Shown in pieces: positions 7,964 to 17,127 of a stretch of DNA of 64,000 bases (its first letter is position 1; each line of letters opens with the position of its first letter). Below the pieces are notes generated by a model, which was not told the origin of the DNA, did no database searches, and saw only the letters and a list, made by a program, of their open reading frames with translations. The position numbers and the translations under genes were made by a program. Origin of the DNA: Mesobacillus sp. AQ2. Lineage in GTDB: Bacteria > Bacillota > Bacilli > Bacillales > Cytobacillaceae. The stretch covers positions 1,245,001-1,309,000 of the forward strand of contig NZ_CP126080.1 of assembly GCF_030122805.1 (NCBI RefSeq), written 5' to 3'.

Positions 7964-9265
7964 TTAGTGAGGCAGGAACGCAAGCTGGTAAAAGAACAAG
8001 ACTGCGAAAACATAAAGCAGTGGGTGGACCTCACGCCATCTTCCTCTGACAATTTTCAGAAGAGGATAGGAAATGAAGCCAAGTGCGATTCCTGTAGCAA
8101 TGCTTGATGTTAGCGGCATGCTAAGGATGATCAGAAAAGCTGGGAATGCTTCATCAAGTTCATCCCATGTGATCTTAGAGATGCTTCCCATCATCAGGCT
8201 GCCGACAATGATTAATGCCGGAGCAGTTATAGCCGACAATCCGGAAACTGCGCTTACAAGCGGTCCGAAGAAAGCAGCAAGAATGAACAGGCCAGCAACT
8301 GTCAGTGAAGTTAGTCCTGTACGTCCGCCTGCTGCCACACCTGAAGACGATTCAATGTAAGCTGTCGTCGGGCTTGTCCCGAACATAGCCCCAGCTGCAG
8401 TAGCAATCGAGTCGGACAGCAGTGCTTCCCGGGCGCGCGGCATGGAATTCCCTTTCATCAATCCTGCTTGATGAGCCACACCGATCATTGTACCTGTCGT
8501 ATCAAAAATAGTCACAAGGATGAACGAAAACACGACAGCATATAAGCTGTTTTGGATTACATCCATCAAAGCTGTCCATGGATTAAGGACAATCATTCCC
8601 TCGGGCAGGGAAGGCATCGCCATGAAACCTTCATTAAAGTTCAGTTGTCCAGTGAAAAAGGCAATGAGGGCTGTGGCAACCATTCCAAGGAAAAGTGCAC
8701 CATTGATGTTCAGTACCATCAAGATAAGCGTAATGGCAAGTCCAACCAAAGCAAGCAGTGCGGAAGGTGAATGAAGATCACCAAGTGCAACCAGGTTTGT
8801 CGGATGTGCCGTGATGATCCCTGTCAGGCGCAAGCCGATAAAAGCAATGAACAGGCCGATTCCGGCAGTGATTCCATGCTTGAGGTTGACAGGGATTGCT
8901 TCAATCAATTTTTCGCGGAAAGATGTCAGCGAAAGGATAACAAAGATTAAACCTGCGATAAATACAGCCGCGAAAGCCGTTTCATACGTAATATTTTGAT
9001 GGTTGCCGACAACGGAATAGGCAAAATAAGCATTCAGGCCCATGCCTGGAGCGATGGCAATAGGATAATTAGCAAATAAGGCCATCCATAAAGTACCGAT
9101 GACTGCAGCGATGATGGTCGCCGTGAAAACCTGTTCAAAGGGAACACCAGCATCAGCAAGTATGATCGGATTGACGACTACGATATAAACCATCGTGAAG
9201 AAGGTTGTTAACCCAGCCATCATTTCAGTTTTTATGGTTGTGTTGTTCTCTTTTAATTTAAACAT
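7964..9265 (-). CDS. NCS2 family purine permease (PbuG/PbuO type)
   Basis: 433 residues. It is an AzgA-type NCS2 (nucleobase:cation) permease with 12-14 membrane segments: TEMMAGLTTFFTMVYIVVVNP at the start, APGMGLNAYFAY near residue 73, IFDTTGTMIGVAHQAG in the middle and TSPTTAYIESSSGVAAGGRTG after it. Members import adenine, guanine or hypoxanthine. I start at the ATG at 9265, which has a GGAGG site 6 nt upstream; an in-frame ATG 12 codons earlier has none. Promoter and candidate PurR boxes sit directly upstream. Confidence 0.9.
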   Translation of the reverse strand: MFKLKENNTTIKTEMMAGLTTFFTMVYIVVVNPIILADAGVPFEQVFTATIIAAVIGTLWMALFANYPIAIAPGMGLNAYFAYSVVGNHQNITYETAFAAVFIAGLIFVILSLTSFREKLIEAIPVNLKHGITAGIGLFIAFIGLRLTGIITAHPTNLVALGDLHSPSALLALVGLAITLILMVLNINGALFLGMVATALIAFFTGQLNFNEGFMAMPSLPEGMIVLNPWTALMDVIQNSLYAVVFSFILVTIFDTTGTMIGVAHQAGLMKGNSMPRAREALLSDSIATAAGAMFGTSPTTAYIESSSGVAAGGRTGLTSLTVAGLFILAAFFGPLVSAVSGLSAITAPALIIVGSLMMGSISKITWDELDEAFPAFLIILSMPLTSSIATGIALGFISYPLLKIVRGRWREVHPLLYVFAVLFFYQLAFLPH

Positions 9266-9277
9266 GAGTTCCTCCAA

Positions 9278-9335
9278 AATACGAACGTTTTTTAGACACA
9301 ATAAATATAATATTCGTTTTTAGTGAGTTTTACAA
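9278..9335 (-). promoter_or_regulatory. Purine permease promoter with paired PurR-like boxes
   Basis: On the minus strand TTGTAA (9335-9330), 17 bp and TATTAT (9312-9307) form a good sigma-A promoter. Two PurBox-like sites in opposite orientation, AAATACGAACGTT (9278-9290) and AATATTCGTTTTTA (9309-9322), flank the start point with an 18-bp gap. The B. subtilis PurBox is A-W-W-W-CCGAAC-W-W-T, usually as an inverted pair 16-17 bp apart, so PurR control is plausible. I see no purine riboswitch here. Confidence 0.5.
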
Positions 9336-9574
9336 GGGTGAATTTAAAGAAATGGAGAGAATTTGTGATAGGGCAATGCAGTAAAAAATGTAAAATGCCC
9401 GTATTGCTTGTATTGTACCCTTATATAGCCGTTTCCTTTCACTAATGGGCCATAGAGAGGGGGAAGCGTTAAAAAAGAAAAGAATCCTTATGCGTGTGCT
9501 GCTATTACACAAAGCCACTTTTCATAAGGGTTTTATTTGGTACAAATAAAAAAAGACCGCAGACAATTGCCTTT
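9336..9574. other. Intergenic region with a terminator-like hairpin
   Basis: No supported gene. AATCCTTATG (about 9485-9494) can pair with CATAAGGGTT (about 9526-9535) and is followed by TTATTT, forming a terminator-like hairpin on the plus strand, although no plus-strand gene lies upstream. A possible 19-codon frame within it has no usable ribosome site. Confidence 0.4.
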
Positions 9575-9594
9575 TTAGGGTATGTCTGCAGTCT
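9547..9594 (-). terminator. Terminator overlapping the end of the DHODH-like gene
   Basis: AAGAC-GCAGACA pairs with TGTCTGC-GTCTT; the minus strand continues into a T-run. The first arm lies inside the last codons of the gene. Confidence 0.8.
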
Positions 9595-11443
9595 TGCATG
9601 GCATCTGCTTATGGTTCAACCTGGTGCTCAATTTAAAATAGTCCCTGGTCAGCCATAATCCGCCAAGGTAAAGGGCAAGTGCAAAATAGGCTGGGAAGAG
9701 ATGAATAAAATCAAGATAGCCGATATAAAAATGGGTGAGGATTCCTGCTGAAAAAGCCGGGATGCCACCGATCAAAAAAGTTCTCCATACCCAGGCAGCC
9801 CCCTCGTGGAATCCCCATAAAGCCAGGGTCAGCACCAATAATCCCACGCTGAAAAGTGAGCTGCCGAAGCCTGCTCGATCATGCGCGATGACCGGGATCA
9901 ACTTTTCGTTGAGTGCATTAAGCTGATCAGGAGTCATGCAAATGTATTGTAGATCGGTATCAACAAATACTGATGTCGTCCCGATAGTGGAAATAATGAC
10001 TCCTCCCAGGACAAACGAGAAGCCAAGGATCACAAATAATAGCTGTCCAAACACTGCTTTTTTCCAGGCAATATGGTTTGTTCGGTTTTTCGAGGATGGC
10101 GGCCCATTCGCACCGCGCGTCTTTCTGTAGCCAATTAGATAAACAGGGAGCAGAATCAGCCAAAACAATCCATGCAGCCAGTCGAAGTAACCGAATCCGA
10201 GGAATAGCAAAATTCCGAGGAATCCTGTAATTGACCCGATATTAAATGCTTTCCTCGTCCAATGTATGCCATGTCTGATGCCATAGCGGGCAAGCTGCAT
10301 GTAAATAAACCCGCCGGAAATCATCGTTCCCGCCAGGGTCATCCGGTCATGGGACATGAATTTATACAGGTTAGAGTTATAAGCAATCAATTCAACCCTG
10401 CTCATTTGCATAAAAGCTTCATCATAGAAAAGGATTACCTTCGTCAAACTATAAAAAAGGACAATGGAACCACCAAGTAAAATAAACAGTCCGAAAAGCC
10501 AATACCATACCCATCCCGAATGATCTTTTTCTTCTTTGCGGGTATCAAGCATCGCTTCCTGGATTCTTTTTGGCAGGCCAGGACCTGATGCGATATAGCC
10601 TCCAGACAGAAAGACAAGTTCTGCTCCTGCTCTGAAAAGTTCAAGGGCATCAGCAGGTTCGGCAACTCCTCCCGAAGTCACGACAGGGAGTGCAATTTCT
10701 TTTTTTATCATCGATAAAGCACGGGTCAAACTGCTGATTTGCTGTAAAGCCAGAACCTGTTTGCCGGATTTCAGGGCGCGGTCTTCCTCAATCATGATTC
10801 CATCAGCAAACGCACTGGCTTCCTTAAGTTTCGAAAGAGTTTCCGGAACAATGGTATGTCTGACTGCTATAAGAATCGGTCTGTTATCCAACAAAGCTTT
10901 TATTTGTGACAGATTATCCGGGCTTTTTAAGGAGTCGATTTCTATTACAAATGCATCCCCAACTCCTTTGAAATGTCTGGCAATCGTCTCTGGTTCTTCC
11001 AGTCGGATCAGAACTGGAACACTTAATTGCTTCTTTTTCAGAGTGTCGATTGTGGCTGCAAGTCCAATCGTCTGCAGGTTTTCTGGCAGGATCAGAGCAT
11101 CTTCTGATGAATCCAGTGATGCATCGACAACATGATCCCGTGGTAAAACGGTAACAGGGCCAACTTCGATTGTTCCAAACCCAAGCGTTTGGAATGCTTG
11201 AGTCCCTGTTAATTTTGGGTCGATTTTTCCGCTTAATCCAACAGGGCTTTCGAATTCAAGTCCAAAAAGATTGCGGGATAATTTTCCTGAAGGACTCATA
11301 TGGCCGAGAAACTCTATGAATGATTTTCCTCCAGGGATACTGGCAATCGTCGACATTCCCCTGTGAATGAATTCCCTGCCCGCATTTCCGGGAAGCCTTG
11401 ATAACCATGGTTTAAATAGCGTGTGATAGGACCAATCAGGCAT
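9575..11443 (-). CDS. Dihydroorotate dehydrogenase-like domain fused to a polytopic membrane domain
   Basis: 622 residues from the ATG at 11443 (AGGAGG site just upstream). Residues 1-315 follow the class 2 DHODH barrel: FGLEFESPVGLSGKIDP, LGFGTIEVGPVTVLPRD, and the FMN-phosphate region VTSGGVAEPADALEL with GPGLPKRIQ. The catalytic-Ser loop (normally like N-x-SSPNTxGL) reads IEIDSLKSPDNLSQ, and the usual GFDKNG lysine segment is altered, so normal dihydroorotate oxidation is doubtful. Residues 325-615 hold about nine membrane helices, which is not a known part of PyrD. The gene has no pyr neighbours. It may bind FMN as a membrane redox or sensing protein; function unknown. Confidence 0.75.
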   Translation of the reverse strand: MPDWSYHTLFKPWLSRLPGNAGREFIHRGMSTIASIPGGKSFIEFLGHMSPSGKLSRNLFGLEFESPVGLSGKIDPKLTGTQAFQTLGFGTIEVGPVTVLPRDHVVDASLDSSEDALILPENLQTIGLAATIDTLKKKQLSVPVLIRLEEPETIARHFKGVGDAFVIEIDSLKSPDNLSQIKALLDNRPILIAVRHTIVPETLSKLKEASAFADGIMIEEDRALKSGKQVLALQQISSLTRALSMIKKEIALPVVTSGGVAEPADALELFRAGAELVFLSGGYIASGPGLPKRIQEAMLDTRKEEKDHSGWVWYWLFGLFILLGGSIVLFYSLTKVILFYDEAFMQMSRVELIAYNSNLYKFMSHDRMTLAGTMISGGFIYMQLARYGIRHGIHWTRKAFNIGSITGFLGILLFLGFGYFDWLHGLFWLILLPVYLIGYRKTRGANGPPSSKNRTNHIAWKKAVFGQLLFVILGFSFVLGGVIISTIGTTSVFVDTDLQYICMTPDQLNALNEKLIPVIAHDRAGFGSSLFSVGLLVLTLALWGFHEGAAWVWRTFLIGGIPAFSAGILTHFYIGYLDFIHLFPAYFALALYLGGLWLTRDYFKLSTRLNHKQMPCKTADIP

Positions 11444-11673
11444 AATGTCCTCCTGAATTTCAGACTTTTCTTCTATTTTAACGCAAACGGGCATTTTAGT
11501 GGCAGGAGGATTAGGATATTTTCAAGCGTACTTATCGTTGCTTACGAAGACGATTGACCTAAAATAACATTAGAATTGAGTTACAACGAATGCAAAGTTT
11601 CTTTAAATGTTCCGCATAAAAACTAAAGCTTCTAGCTAAAATAGTGGAGAAAATGGATTGTGGAGGTAGGGAA

Positions 11674-11856
11674 ATGGATTTGAACCGCGTAAAGCAAATT
11701 TTATCGTCATCTGCAGAAATCGATGTCGTCTATAATGGTGCATCTGTCTGGATTGATCATTTAAATGAAGATGGACGGACCGCGACTGTTCATCTGCGGG
11801 GACCACTGGAAGAGAGAACAACCGTGGAGATTTCCGAACTGCAGGAAAGGTCATAA
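11674..11856 (+). CDS. sspH: Small acid-soluble spore protein H (second copy)
   Basis: 60 residues: MDLNRVKQILSSSAEIDVVY, then SVWIDHLNEDGRTATVHL, the H-type SASP pattern. GGAGG lies 7 nt upstream of the ATG at 11674. It is more diverged from the consensus than the copy at 3562. Two or more H-type genes in one genome are common in Bacillaceae. It should be expressed in the forespore, but I cannot point to a convincing sigma-G promoter here. Confidence 0.88.
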   Translation: MDLNRVKQILSSSAEIDVVYNGASVWIDHLNEDGRTATVHLRGPLEERTTVEISELQERS

Positions 11857-12003
11857 TGTAAATGGATTACGAGAAAGTTATTTACCGTCGGTATGCAAAA
11901 AATTGTACGGCGGTTTTTTACTATGGCACAATGTATATAATACCTATAGTGGTTTATCTGCTAGTGTTTTAAGGTATTTTAAAATCGAAAGGAGAGATGA
12001 AGT

Positions 12004-12387
12004 ATGTTCCATCATACAATTGAAGTGGACAAGTCATTGAATGAAGCGGTATCGGCACTTGAAGCAAGCCTGAAAAATGAGAAGTTTGGAGTCCTTTGGT
12101 CTCTGAATATGAAGGAAACACTGGCTGGTAAAGGTGTAGAGCTTGACGGAGACTATATTATCCTTGAAGTATGCAATCCACATGAAGCCAAAAGAGTGCT
12201 GGAGAAAAATCCGCTCGTGAGTTATTTCCTTCCATGTAAAATTGTTGTTTATAAAGAAAACGGTGCAACCAAGGTGGGGCTTCCGAAACCAACAGAGTTA
12301 ATTAAACTTGTTGAAAATGAGGACTTGCAAGCCATCGCGTCAGATATTGAGAAAAGGCTGATCGGCGCTATCGACAGCATTAAATAA
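12004..12387 (+). CDS. DUF302 family protein
   Basis: 127 residues, preceded by GAAAGGAG. The pattern of DUF302 is seen: an N-terminal beta-alpha unit with SLNEAVSALEASLKNEKFGVLWSLN, a middle YIILEVCNPHEAKRVLEKNP, and the strand SYFLPCKIVVYKENGATKVGL. DUF302 proteins are small cytoplasmic dimeric alpha/beta proteins of unknown function, sometimes linked to stress or redox. It stands alone with its own terminator. Confidence 0.85.
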   Translation: MFHHTIEVDKSLNEAVSALEASLKNEKFGVLWSLNMKETLAGKGVELDGDYIILEVCNPHEAKRVLEKNPLVSYFLPCKIVVYKENGATKVGLPKPTELIKLVENEDLQAIASDIEKRLIGAIDSIK

Positions 12388-12396
12388 TGACCTAAA

Positions 12397-12429
12397 TAAG
12401 AAGCCCAGGGCAGTTGCCCTGGGCTTTTT
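12397..12429 (+). terminator. Terminator after the DUF302 gene
   Basis: AGCCCAGGGCA / TGCCCTGGGCT with a 2-3 nt loop and TTTTTT on the plus strand; it may also serve the convergent phosphate transporter gene. Confidence 0.92.
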
Positions 12430-12448
12430 TCATCAACACAGAAACTCA

Positions 12449-13447
12449 TTAAAAGATAGCATTTAAGATAAAGTACGAGATAGCTGCTACAGTAGCCGAA
12501 ATTGGCAGGGTAATAACCCATGTAATAATCATGCGCTGTGCTGTAGTCCATTTAACGCCCTTTACCCTATGTGCAGTTCCCACTCCAAGAATGGAAGATG
12601 AAATGACATGGGTTGTACTAACTGGCAAGTGGATATAAGTCGCTCCAAATATAATCAGCGCACCTGTCAAATCAGCTGCTACGCCGTTCACTGGACGGAT
12701 TTTCATGATATTTCCGCCGACTGTCTTAATGATCTTCCAGCCACCGATTGAGGTACCAAGACCCATGGCTAGCGCACAGGAGAACTGTACCCATAGCGGG
12801 ATATCATTTGTAGTCAGGTAGTTGTTTGCAATCAAGGCCATTGTGATGATACCCATAGCCTTTTGCGCATCATTCGTTCCGTGTGTAAATGACTGCAATG
12901 CTGCTGTTGCAACCTGGAAATAACGGAAATTACGGTTCGTCTTTGCAAGATTGTTATTCCTAAACAAGACTTTAAAAATACTATAAACTATAAATCCAAT
13001 TGCAAAGGCTAAAAGTGGTGAAATAATCAACGCCTGAAGAATTTTCAGGAATCCACCATAATTCAATGCACTAAATCCAGATGCTGCAATCGCCGCACCA
13101 GCAATAGAACCGATAATTGCATGCGAAGAACTGCTCGGGATCCCATAGTACCATGTCAACAGATTCCAGAAAATCGCGGCAATCAAAGCAGCTAAAATCA
13201 CGATTGATCCATTTTCAAGTGTGAAAGGATCAACAATATCCTTTGTAATTGTTTTGGCTACACCAGTAAAAGTCATGGCGCCGACAAAGTTCATGATGGC
13301 AGCCAGTAGAATCGCATGGCGAGGCTTAAGGGCTTTCGTTGATACGGAAGTGGCGATCGCATTTGCTGTGTCGTGAAAACCATTGATGAAGTCAAATGCA
13401 AGAGCCCCGATAACAATCAATACTGTTACTATAAAAACTACATCCAT
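12449..13447 (-). CDS. pit: Inorganic phosphate transporter, PiT family
   Basis: 332 residues with about ten membrane helices. Two copies of the PiT signature are visible: FDFINGFHDTANAIATSVST near residue 18 and TNDAQKAMGIITMAL in the second half. PiT proteins import metal-phosphate with protons. The gene follows a DUF47 gene after 12 bp, the usual pair in Bacillus (ykaA-pit), and has AAGGAG before its ATG. Confidence 0.92.
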   Translation of the reverse strand: MDVVFIVTVLIVIGALAFDFINGFHDTANAIATSVSTKALKPRHAILLAAIMNFVGAMTFTGVAKTITKDIVDPFTLENGSIVILAALIAAIFWNLLTWYYGIPSSSSHAIIGSIAGAAIAASGFSALNYGGFLKILQALIISPLLAFAIGFIVYSIFKVLFRNNNLAKTNRNFRYFQVATAALQSFTHGTNDAQKAMGIITMALIANNYLTTNDIPLWVQFSCALAMGLGTSIGGWKIIKTVGGNIMKIRPVNGVAADLTGALIIFGATYIHLPVSTTHVISSSILGVGTAHRVKGVKWTTAQRMIITWVITLPISATVAAISYFILNAIF

Positions 13448-13459
13448 TTTTCAGGCTCC

Positions 13460-14077
13460 TTACGCGTTTTTCATAACGATGCTTTCAAGAGTGTTTGCAA
13501 CATCCTGACAGCTGTCTGCGATCTCTTCAAGGCCTTCATATATTTCCTTGTACTGAATGATTCTGATTGGATCTTTTTCCACCGAGAATAGGTGTTTAAT
13601 GGACTGGCGAAGGACGCCGTCACATTTTGATTCAAGATCCTTAATGCGAATGGCATGTTCTCTTATTTGTTTAAGTTTTTTTGTTGTCAACAGCTGAACG
13701 GCTTGTTCAATTTCAAATGCAGCACTCTTGATGGCTGCTACGAACTGCATCATGAATTCATCTGCTTTCGTGATCGAATACATATCAAACAGGTTCGCGC
13801 ATTGTTCCATCCCATCAAGAACATCATCCATTGACATAGAGAGGGCAAGAATGTCTTCTCTTTCGATAGGAGTGATGAACGCATTATTCAGTTCCATGAT
13901 GACTTCATGGATGTAATTATCACCTTTCGTCTCCATATCCTTCATTTTTTCAGTGAAGATTTTTAGATCGCTGGCATTGTTGAGTTTATAATCAGCAAAA
14001 TATTCACTGCTTTCTTTCAGATTCACGGAAATATCCGTAAGCAAGATTGCAAACTTGTCCTTTTTTCTGAAAACCAT
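13460..14077 (-). CDS. DUF47 family protein, PiT partner (YkaA-like)
   Basis: 205 residues from the ATG at 14077, behind a G-rich site. It is an all-helical PhoU-like protein (DUF47): repeated heptads, the acidic metal-binding pattern LKIFTEKMKDMETKGDNYIHEV and a second IKDLESKCDGVLRQSIKHLF. DUF47 proteins sit in front of pit and are thought to control the transporter. An ATG eight codons upstream lacks a ribosome site. Confidence 0.9.
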   Translation of the reverse strand: MVFRKKDKFAILLTDISVNLKESSEYFADYKLNNASDLKIFTEKMKDMETKGDNYIHEVIMELNNAFITPIEREDILALSMSMDDVLDGMEQCANLFDMYSITKADEFMMQFVAAIKSAAFEIEQAVQLLTTKKLKQIREHAIRIKDLESKCDGVLRQSIKHLFSVEKDPIRIIQYKEIYEGLEEIADSCQDVANTLESIVMKNA

Positions 14078-14466
14078 TATGGTCCCCCCACTATTATCCA
14101 AAATAAATTTTTGAAGCGAAATCTATTTTAGCTTAAAGATGTCGAAATAAGAAGATGTTTGCGAAAAAAATTACATGAATTTAATAAAGAACATGTTTCT
14201 TTTTTTACAATCTTAACAAAGGATTAATGATGATTTCCTTGTTTAATCATCCTCTAAACATTTTTTCAGGGGGAAAAGCCCATTTTTCAAAAGTGATTTG
14301 TCCGGCTGTTTAGGACAAATTTTAGCCGGGAAATTAGATATTGAGAGAAGATGAAGATTTCGGCCATTGAGCCGTTTATATAGATTTAGCGGCTGCTTTT
14401 CGGCAGCCGCTTTGATTTGTAATCCATTTTGATGAGGGATAAAATGGATAAAAAGGAGGGGGTTCC
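14078..14466. other. Intergenic region before the aldo-keto reductase gene
   Basis: 389 bp with no supported gene. GTTTAG, 14 bp, GGGAAA (about 14308-14333) is a sigma-B-like candidate. A GC-rich hairpin AGCGGCTGC / GCAGCCGCT lies near 14389-14412 with only a weak T tail, so it may be an attenuator in the leader or a terminator. Confidence 0.35.
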
Positions 14467-15294
14467 ATGAAGAGCATTTTTGACAAAGTCAAATTACATA
14501 ATGGAGTGGAAATGCCTGTACTGGGTCTTGGTGTATACAAAGTAGAGGAAGGGACACAAATCGAAGAAACGATTCATTCAGCACTGGATTACGGATACCG
14601 GCTGATTGATACAGCTTCTTTTTACCAAAATGAAGAAGGTGTAGGAAGAGCCATCGGGAACAGCAGCATCCCAAGAGAAGAATTGTTCATTACCACGAAG
14701 GTCTGGAATTCTGAACAGGGATATGACAATACGTTGCGAGCATTTGATGAAAGTATGGAGAGGCTGGGCCTGAAGTATCTGGATTTGTATCTGGTACACT
14801 GGCCAGTAAAAGGAATGTATTTGCAAACATGGCGTGCGCTCGAAAAACTTTATAAGGAGGGCAGGGTAAAGGCTATTGGTGTCAGCAATTTTAAGATACA
14901 TCATTTGCAGGATCTCCTAAGCCACTGTGTTGAAAGGCCAGTAATCAATCAAGTTGAGCTTCATCCATTGCTGGCGCAGACGGAACTTCGGAATTTCTGC
15001 CGTCAAAATGAAATTAAGGTGGAAGCATGGTCGCCATTATCCAGGGGGAGATTCCTGGATGAACCTGTATTGGGAAGCATCTCCGACCGTCATGGAAAGA
15101 CCCCAGCTCAGGTTATTTTAAGGTGGCACCTGCAGCATGAAATTATTCCGATCCCCAAATCGGTCACGCCGTCAAGGCTGAAAGAAAATGCGGAGGTATT
15201 CGATTTCAAGCTTAGTCAACAAGAAATGGCAGAGATTGATGGCCTCAACAAAGATCAGCGGTTTGGAGCTGATCCTGACCACATCGATTTTTAA
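14467..15294 (+). CDS. Aldo/keto reductase (AKR5 type)
   Basis: 275 residues, full length for the AKR5 group. The catalytic tetrad is visible: Asp in YRLIDTASFYQNEEGVG with Tyr five residues later, Lys in TTKVW and His in YLVHWP. The C-terminal IPIPKSVTPSRLKENAEVF binds the NADPH phosphate. It is close to B. subtilis YvgN/YtbE, which reduce methylglyoxal and other aldehydes. GGAGGGGG precedes the ATG. A hairpin terminator follows. Confidence 0.92.
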   Translation: MKSIFDKVKLHNGVEMPVLGLGVYKVEEGTQIEETIHSALDYGYRLIDTASFYQNEEGVGRAIGNSSIPREELFITTKVWNSEQGYDNTLRAFDESMERLGLKYLDLYLVHWPVKGMYLQTWRALEKLYKEGRVKAIGVSNFKIHHLQDLLSHCVERPVINQVELHPLLAQTELRNFCRQNEIKVEAWSPLSRGRFLDEPVLGSISDRHGKTPAQVILRWHLQHEIIPIPKSVTPSRLKENAEVFDFKLSQQEMAEIDGLNKDQRFGADPDHIDF

Positions 15295-15302
15295 TATAAG
15301 CT

Positions 15303-15341
15303 AAAAGCGGACTGAATTTTTATCAGTCCGTTTTTTATTTT
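15303..15341 (+). terminator. Terminator after the aldo-keto reductase gene
   Basis: AGCGGACTGA / TCAGTCCG arms with a 7-nt loop and TTTTTTATTTT. Confidence 0.9.
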
Positions 15342-15686
15342 CTAAAATGGATACACTAAAAACAGAGATAAAACCCAACGAAAAGTTTTAAATAGGATTT
15401 GGAAATTGAAGGTTTTAAAACAATCGGAGGGTGGTAATGTAGGTGTACAAGCAGAAGACAACATGATTCAACATCTTAGATTTACTGCTTGTCTGCTGCA
15501 GAATCTCATGTTTAACATCACTGTTAAAGAGGTAAAATAAAATTAGAGCAAGCTGGTAAGCTCCCGGGAAGCAATCTTCACCAGCACAGCCTGATTTTAA
15601 AAACACTGCAGCATGAAAAATGGGTGCATGAACACCTGGCACTACTACTTTACATTACATTCACATCATAAGGAGGAAGAACAATT
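15342..15686. other. Intergenic region before the YeaQ/GlsB-type gene
   Basis: 345 bp without a supported gene. GTTTAA (15510-15515), 14 bp and AGGTAA (15530-15535) resemble a sigma-B promoter (GTTTAA / GGGTAT), which would suit a general-stress membrane protein. Several short frames in this stretch lack ribosome sites. Confidence 0.35.
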
Positions 15687-15944
15687 ATGTTAAGTTTTCT
15701 TTGGGCATTAATTATCGGTGGTATTATTGGATGGATAGCAGGACTAATCCTTGGAAGAGATATTCCAGGCGGAGTCATTGGTAACATCATCGCAGGTTTT
15801 GTAGGTGCTTGGATTGGACAAGCAATCCTGGGTGACTGGGGACCTGTAGTAGCTGACTTTGCGATTGTTCCAGCCTTGATCGGTGCCATCGCACTAGTAT
15901 TCATCGTCAGCCTTGTAATGAAGAGCATGCGCAGAGCTGACTAA
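15687..15944 (+). CDS. GlsB/YeaQ/YmgE family stress membrane protein
   Basis: 85 residues forming three membrane helices with Gly-rich faces: LIIGGIIGWIAGLILGRDIP, then GGVIGNIIAGFVGAWIG and a third helix IVPALIGAIALVFIVSLV. This is the transglycosylase-associated (YeaQ/GlsB) family, small envelope proteins linked to general stress. AAGGAGG lies 8-9 nt before the ATG. Confidence 0.92.
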   Translation: MLSFLWALIIGGIIGWIAGLILGRDIPGGVIGNIIAGFVGAWIGQAILGDWGPVVADFAIVPALIGAIALVFIVSLVMKSMRRAD

Positions 15945-15956
15945 TAAAAGGTAAAT

Positions 15957-15988
15957 GAGCCCTTCCGAAATTCGGAAGGGCTTTTTTG
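15957..15988 (+). terminator. Terminator after the stress membrane protein gene
   Basis: GCCCTTCCGAA / TTCGGAAGGGC with TTTTTT. Confidence 0.92.
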
Positions 15989-16035
15989 TGTGGAATGGGT
16001 AGCGATCAAAGTCATTCTTTGTTGCCACCAAAATA

Positions 16036-16956
16036 TCAAATTTCATATGGATCAATATTAATAAAAATCGGTTCCTCGTCGATAAAAGGAGCATGACATA
16101 TTATTTTTTCCTGTGTAAACGGGTGGGTGAATTCCATCTTTACTGCATGCAGCGCCTGCCGGTGGAAGGCATCACTTCCCCCATACAGCTCGTCTCCAGC
16201 CAGCGGGTGTCCAATGGAGCTGAAGTGGACACGGATTTGATGGGTTCGGCCTGTATCCAATGAACACTGGATGAGGGTAAGGTCTCTCTGTTTAAGTTTT
16301 TCCAAAACTTTATAATGGGTAATCGCTTGCTGGCCTGTATCGGATACACGCCTTCTAGTTGGGTGGTGGCGGTCTCGCCCAATTGGTTTATCAATTGTTC
16401 CTTTTTTCTGCCTGATGATTCCATCTGCCAGTGCCAAATAGGTTCTTTTGATTGAACGTTCCTCAAGCATCTTATCAAGGATGGCGGCAATCAGGGGATT
16501 TTTCGCAAAAAGGACAGCACCAGTGGTATCCCTGTCAAGTCTATGAATATGGCGCGGTCGGTTGACCTCGCCACTTGCCTGCATATGGAATGCAGCAGCG
16601 TTAGCAAGTGTGCCGGTCTGACCATCTGCATTTGGATGGGTGTCCATTCCCGCGGGCTTATTGAAGACAATTAGGTGATCATCTTCATAAATGATGTCAA
16701 CATTCAAATACTGGGGGATGAAAGTCGATTCTTCCTCAGTAAAAAGCTTGAGGCTTAGTCGCTCATTCTTACTCAGAGGGAGTGTCCAATCAGGCACCTG
16801 TCCATTTAGTAAGACGCTCTTTTCCATCCGGAAGGTATGGACCAGCTTTTTCGGTGCCTTCCAAAAGTCCTTGAAAAGAGTTTCGAGTGTGTATTTTTCC
16901 CATTCTCCGGGAACCGTGATTTCAAACCAGTTGCCTTTTTTGTTTGTCTGAATCAT
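16036..16956 (-). CDS. yhcT: RluA family 23S rRNA-type pseudouridine synthase (YhcT)
   Basis: 306 residues. The RluA catalytic motif HRLDRDTTGAVLFAKN (Asp is the nucleophile) is near residue 135, with YEDDHLIVFNKPAG before it and GRTHQIRVHFSSIGHPLAGD after it. The enzyme converts uridine to pseudouridine in structural RNA; the target position is not predictable. I place the start at 16956, behind AAGGAG; the ATG directly before it is only 3 nt from that site. Synteny with yhcU and yhcX supports the YhcT assignment. Confidence 0.85.
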   Translation of the reverse strand: MIQTNKKGNWFEITVPGEWEKYTLETLFKDFWKAPKKLVHTFRMEKSVLLNGQVPDWTLPLSKNERLSLKLFTEEESTFIPQYLNVDIIYEDDHLIVFNKPAGMDTHPNADGQTGTLANAAAFHMQASGEVNRPRHIHRLDRDTTGAVLFAKNPLIAAILDKMLEERSIKRTYLALADGIIRQKKGTIDKPIGRDRHHPTRRRVSDTGQQAITHYKVLEKLKQRDLTLIQCSLDTGRTHQIRVHFSSIGHPLAGDELYGGSDAFHRQALHAVKMEFTHPFTQEKIICHAPFIDEEPIFINIDPYEI

Positions 16957-17127
16957 CATAATCTCCTTATTTGTGTATGTAAGATAAGATTCCATTTTAC
17001 CTTAGGTTTTGTCAACTTTTACCGCCTGCATGGGCATAATTACCACCCAGTTAATTGGAATGGATATGTTATTCTAGGAATATATATTACGATTAGATTA
17101 CAAAGGGTTAAAAAGGTGGGTCGATCA

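Noticed and set aside
9485..9560. Small gene with a 19-codon frame before the purine permease
   Set aside because: Its ATG has no ribosome site at proper distance and the sequence overlaps a hairpin.
15415..15642. Minus-strand ORF before the stress membrane protein
   Set aside because: No ribosome site, unusual composition and no recognisable family; more likely leader sequence of the downstream gene.
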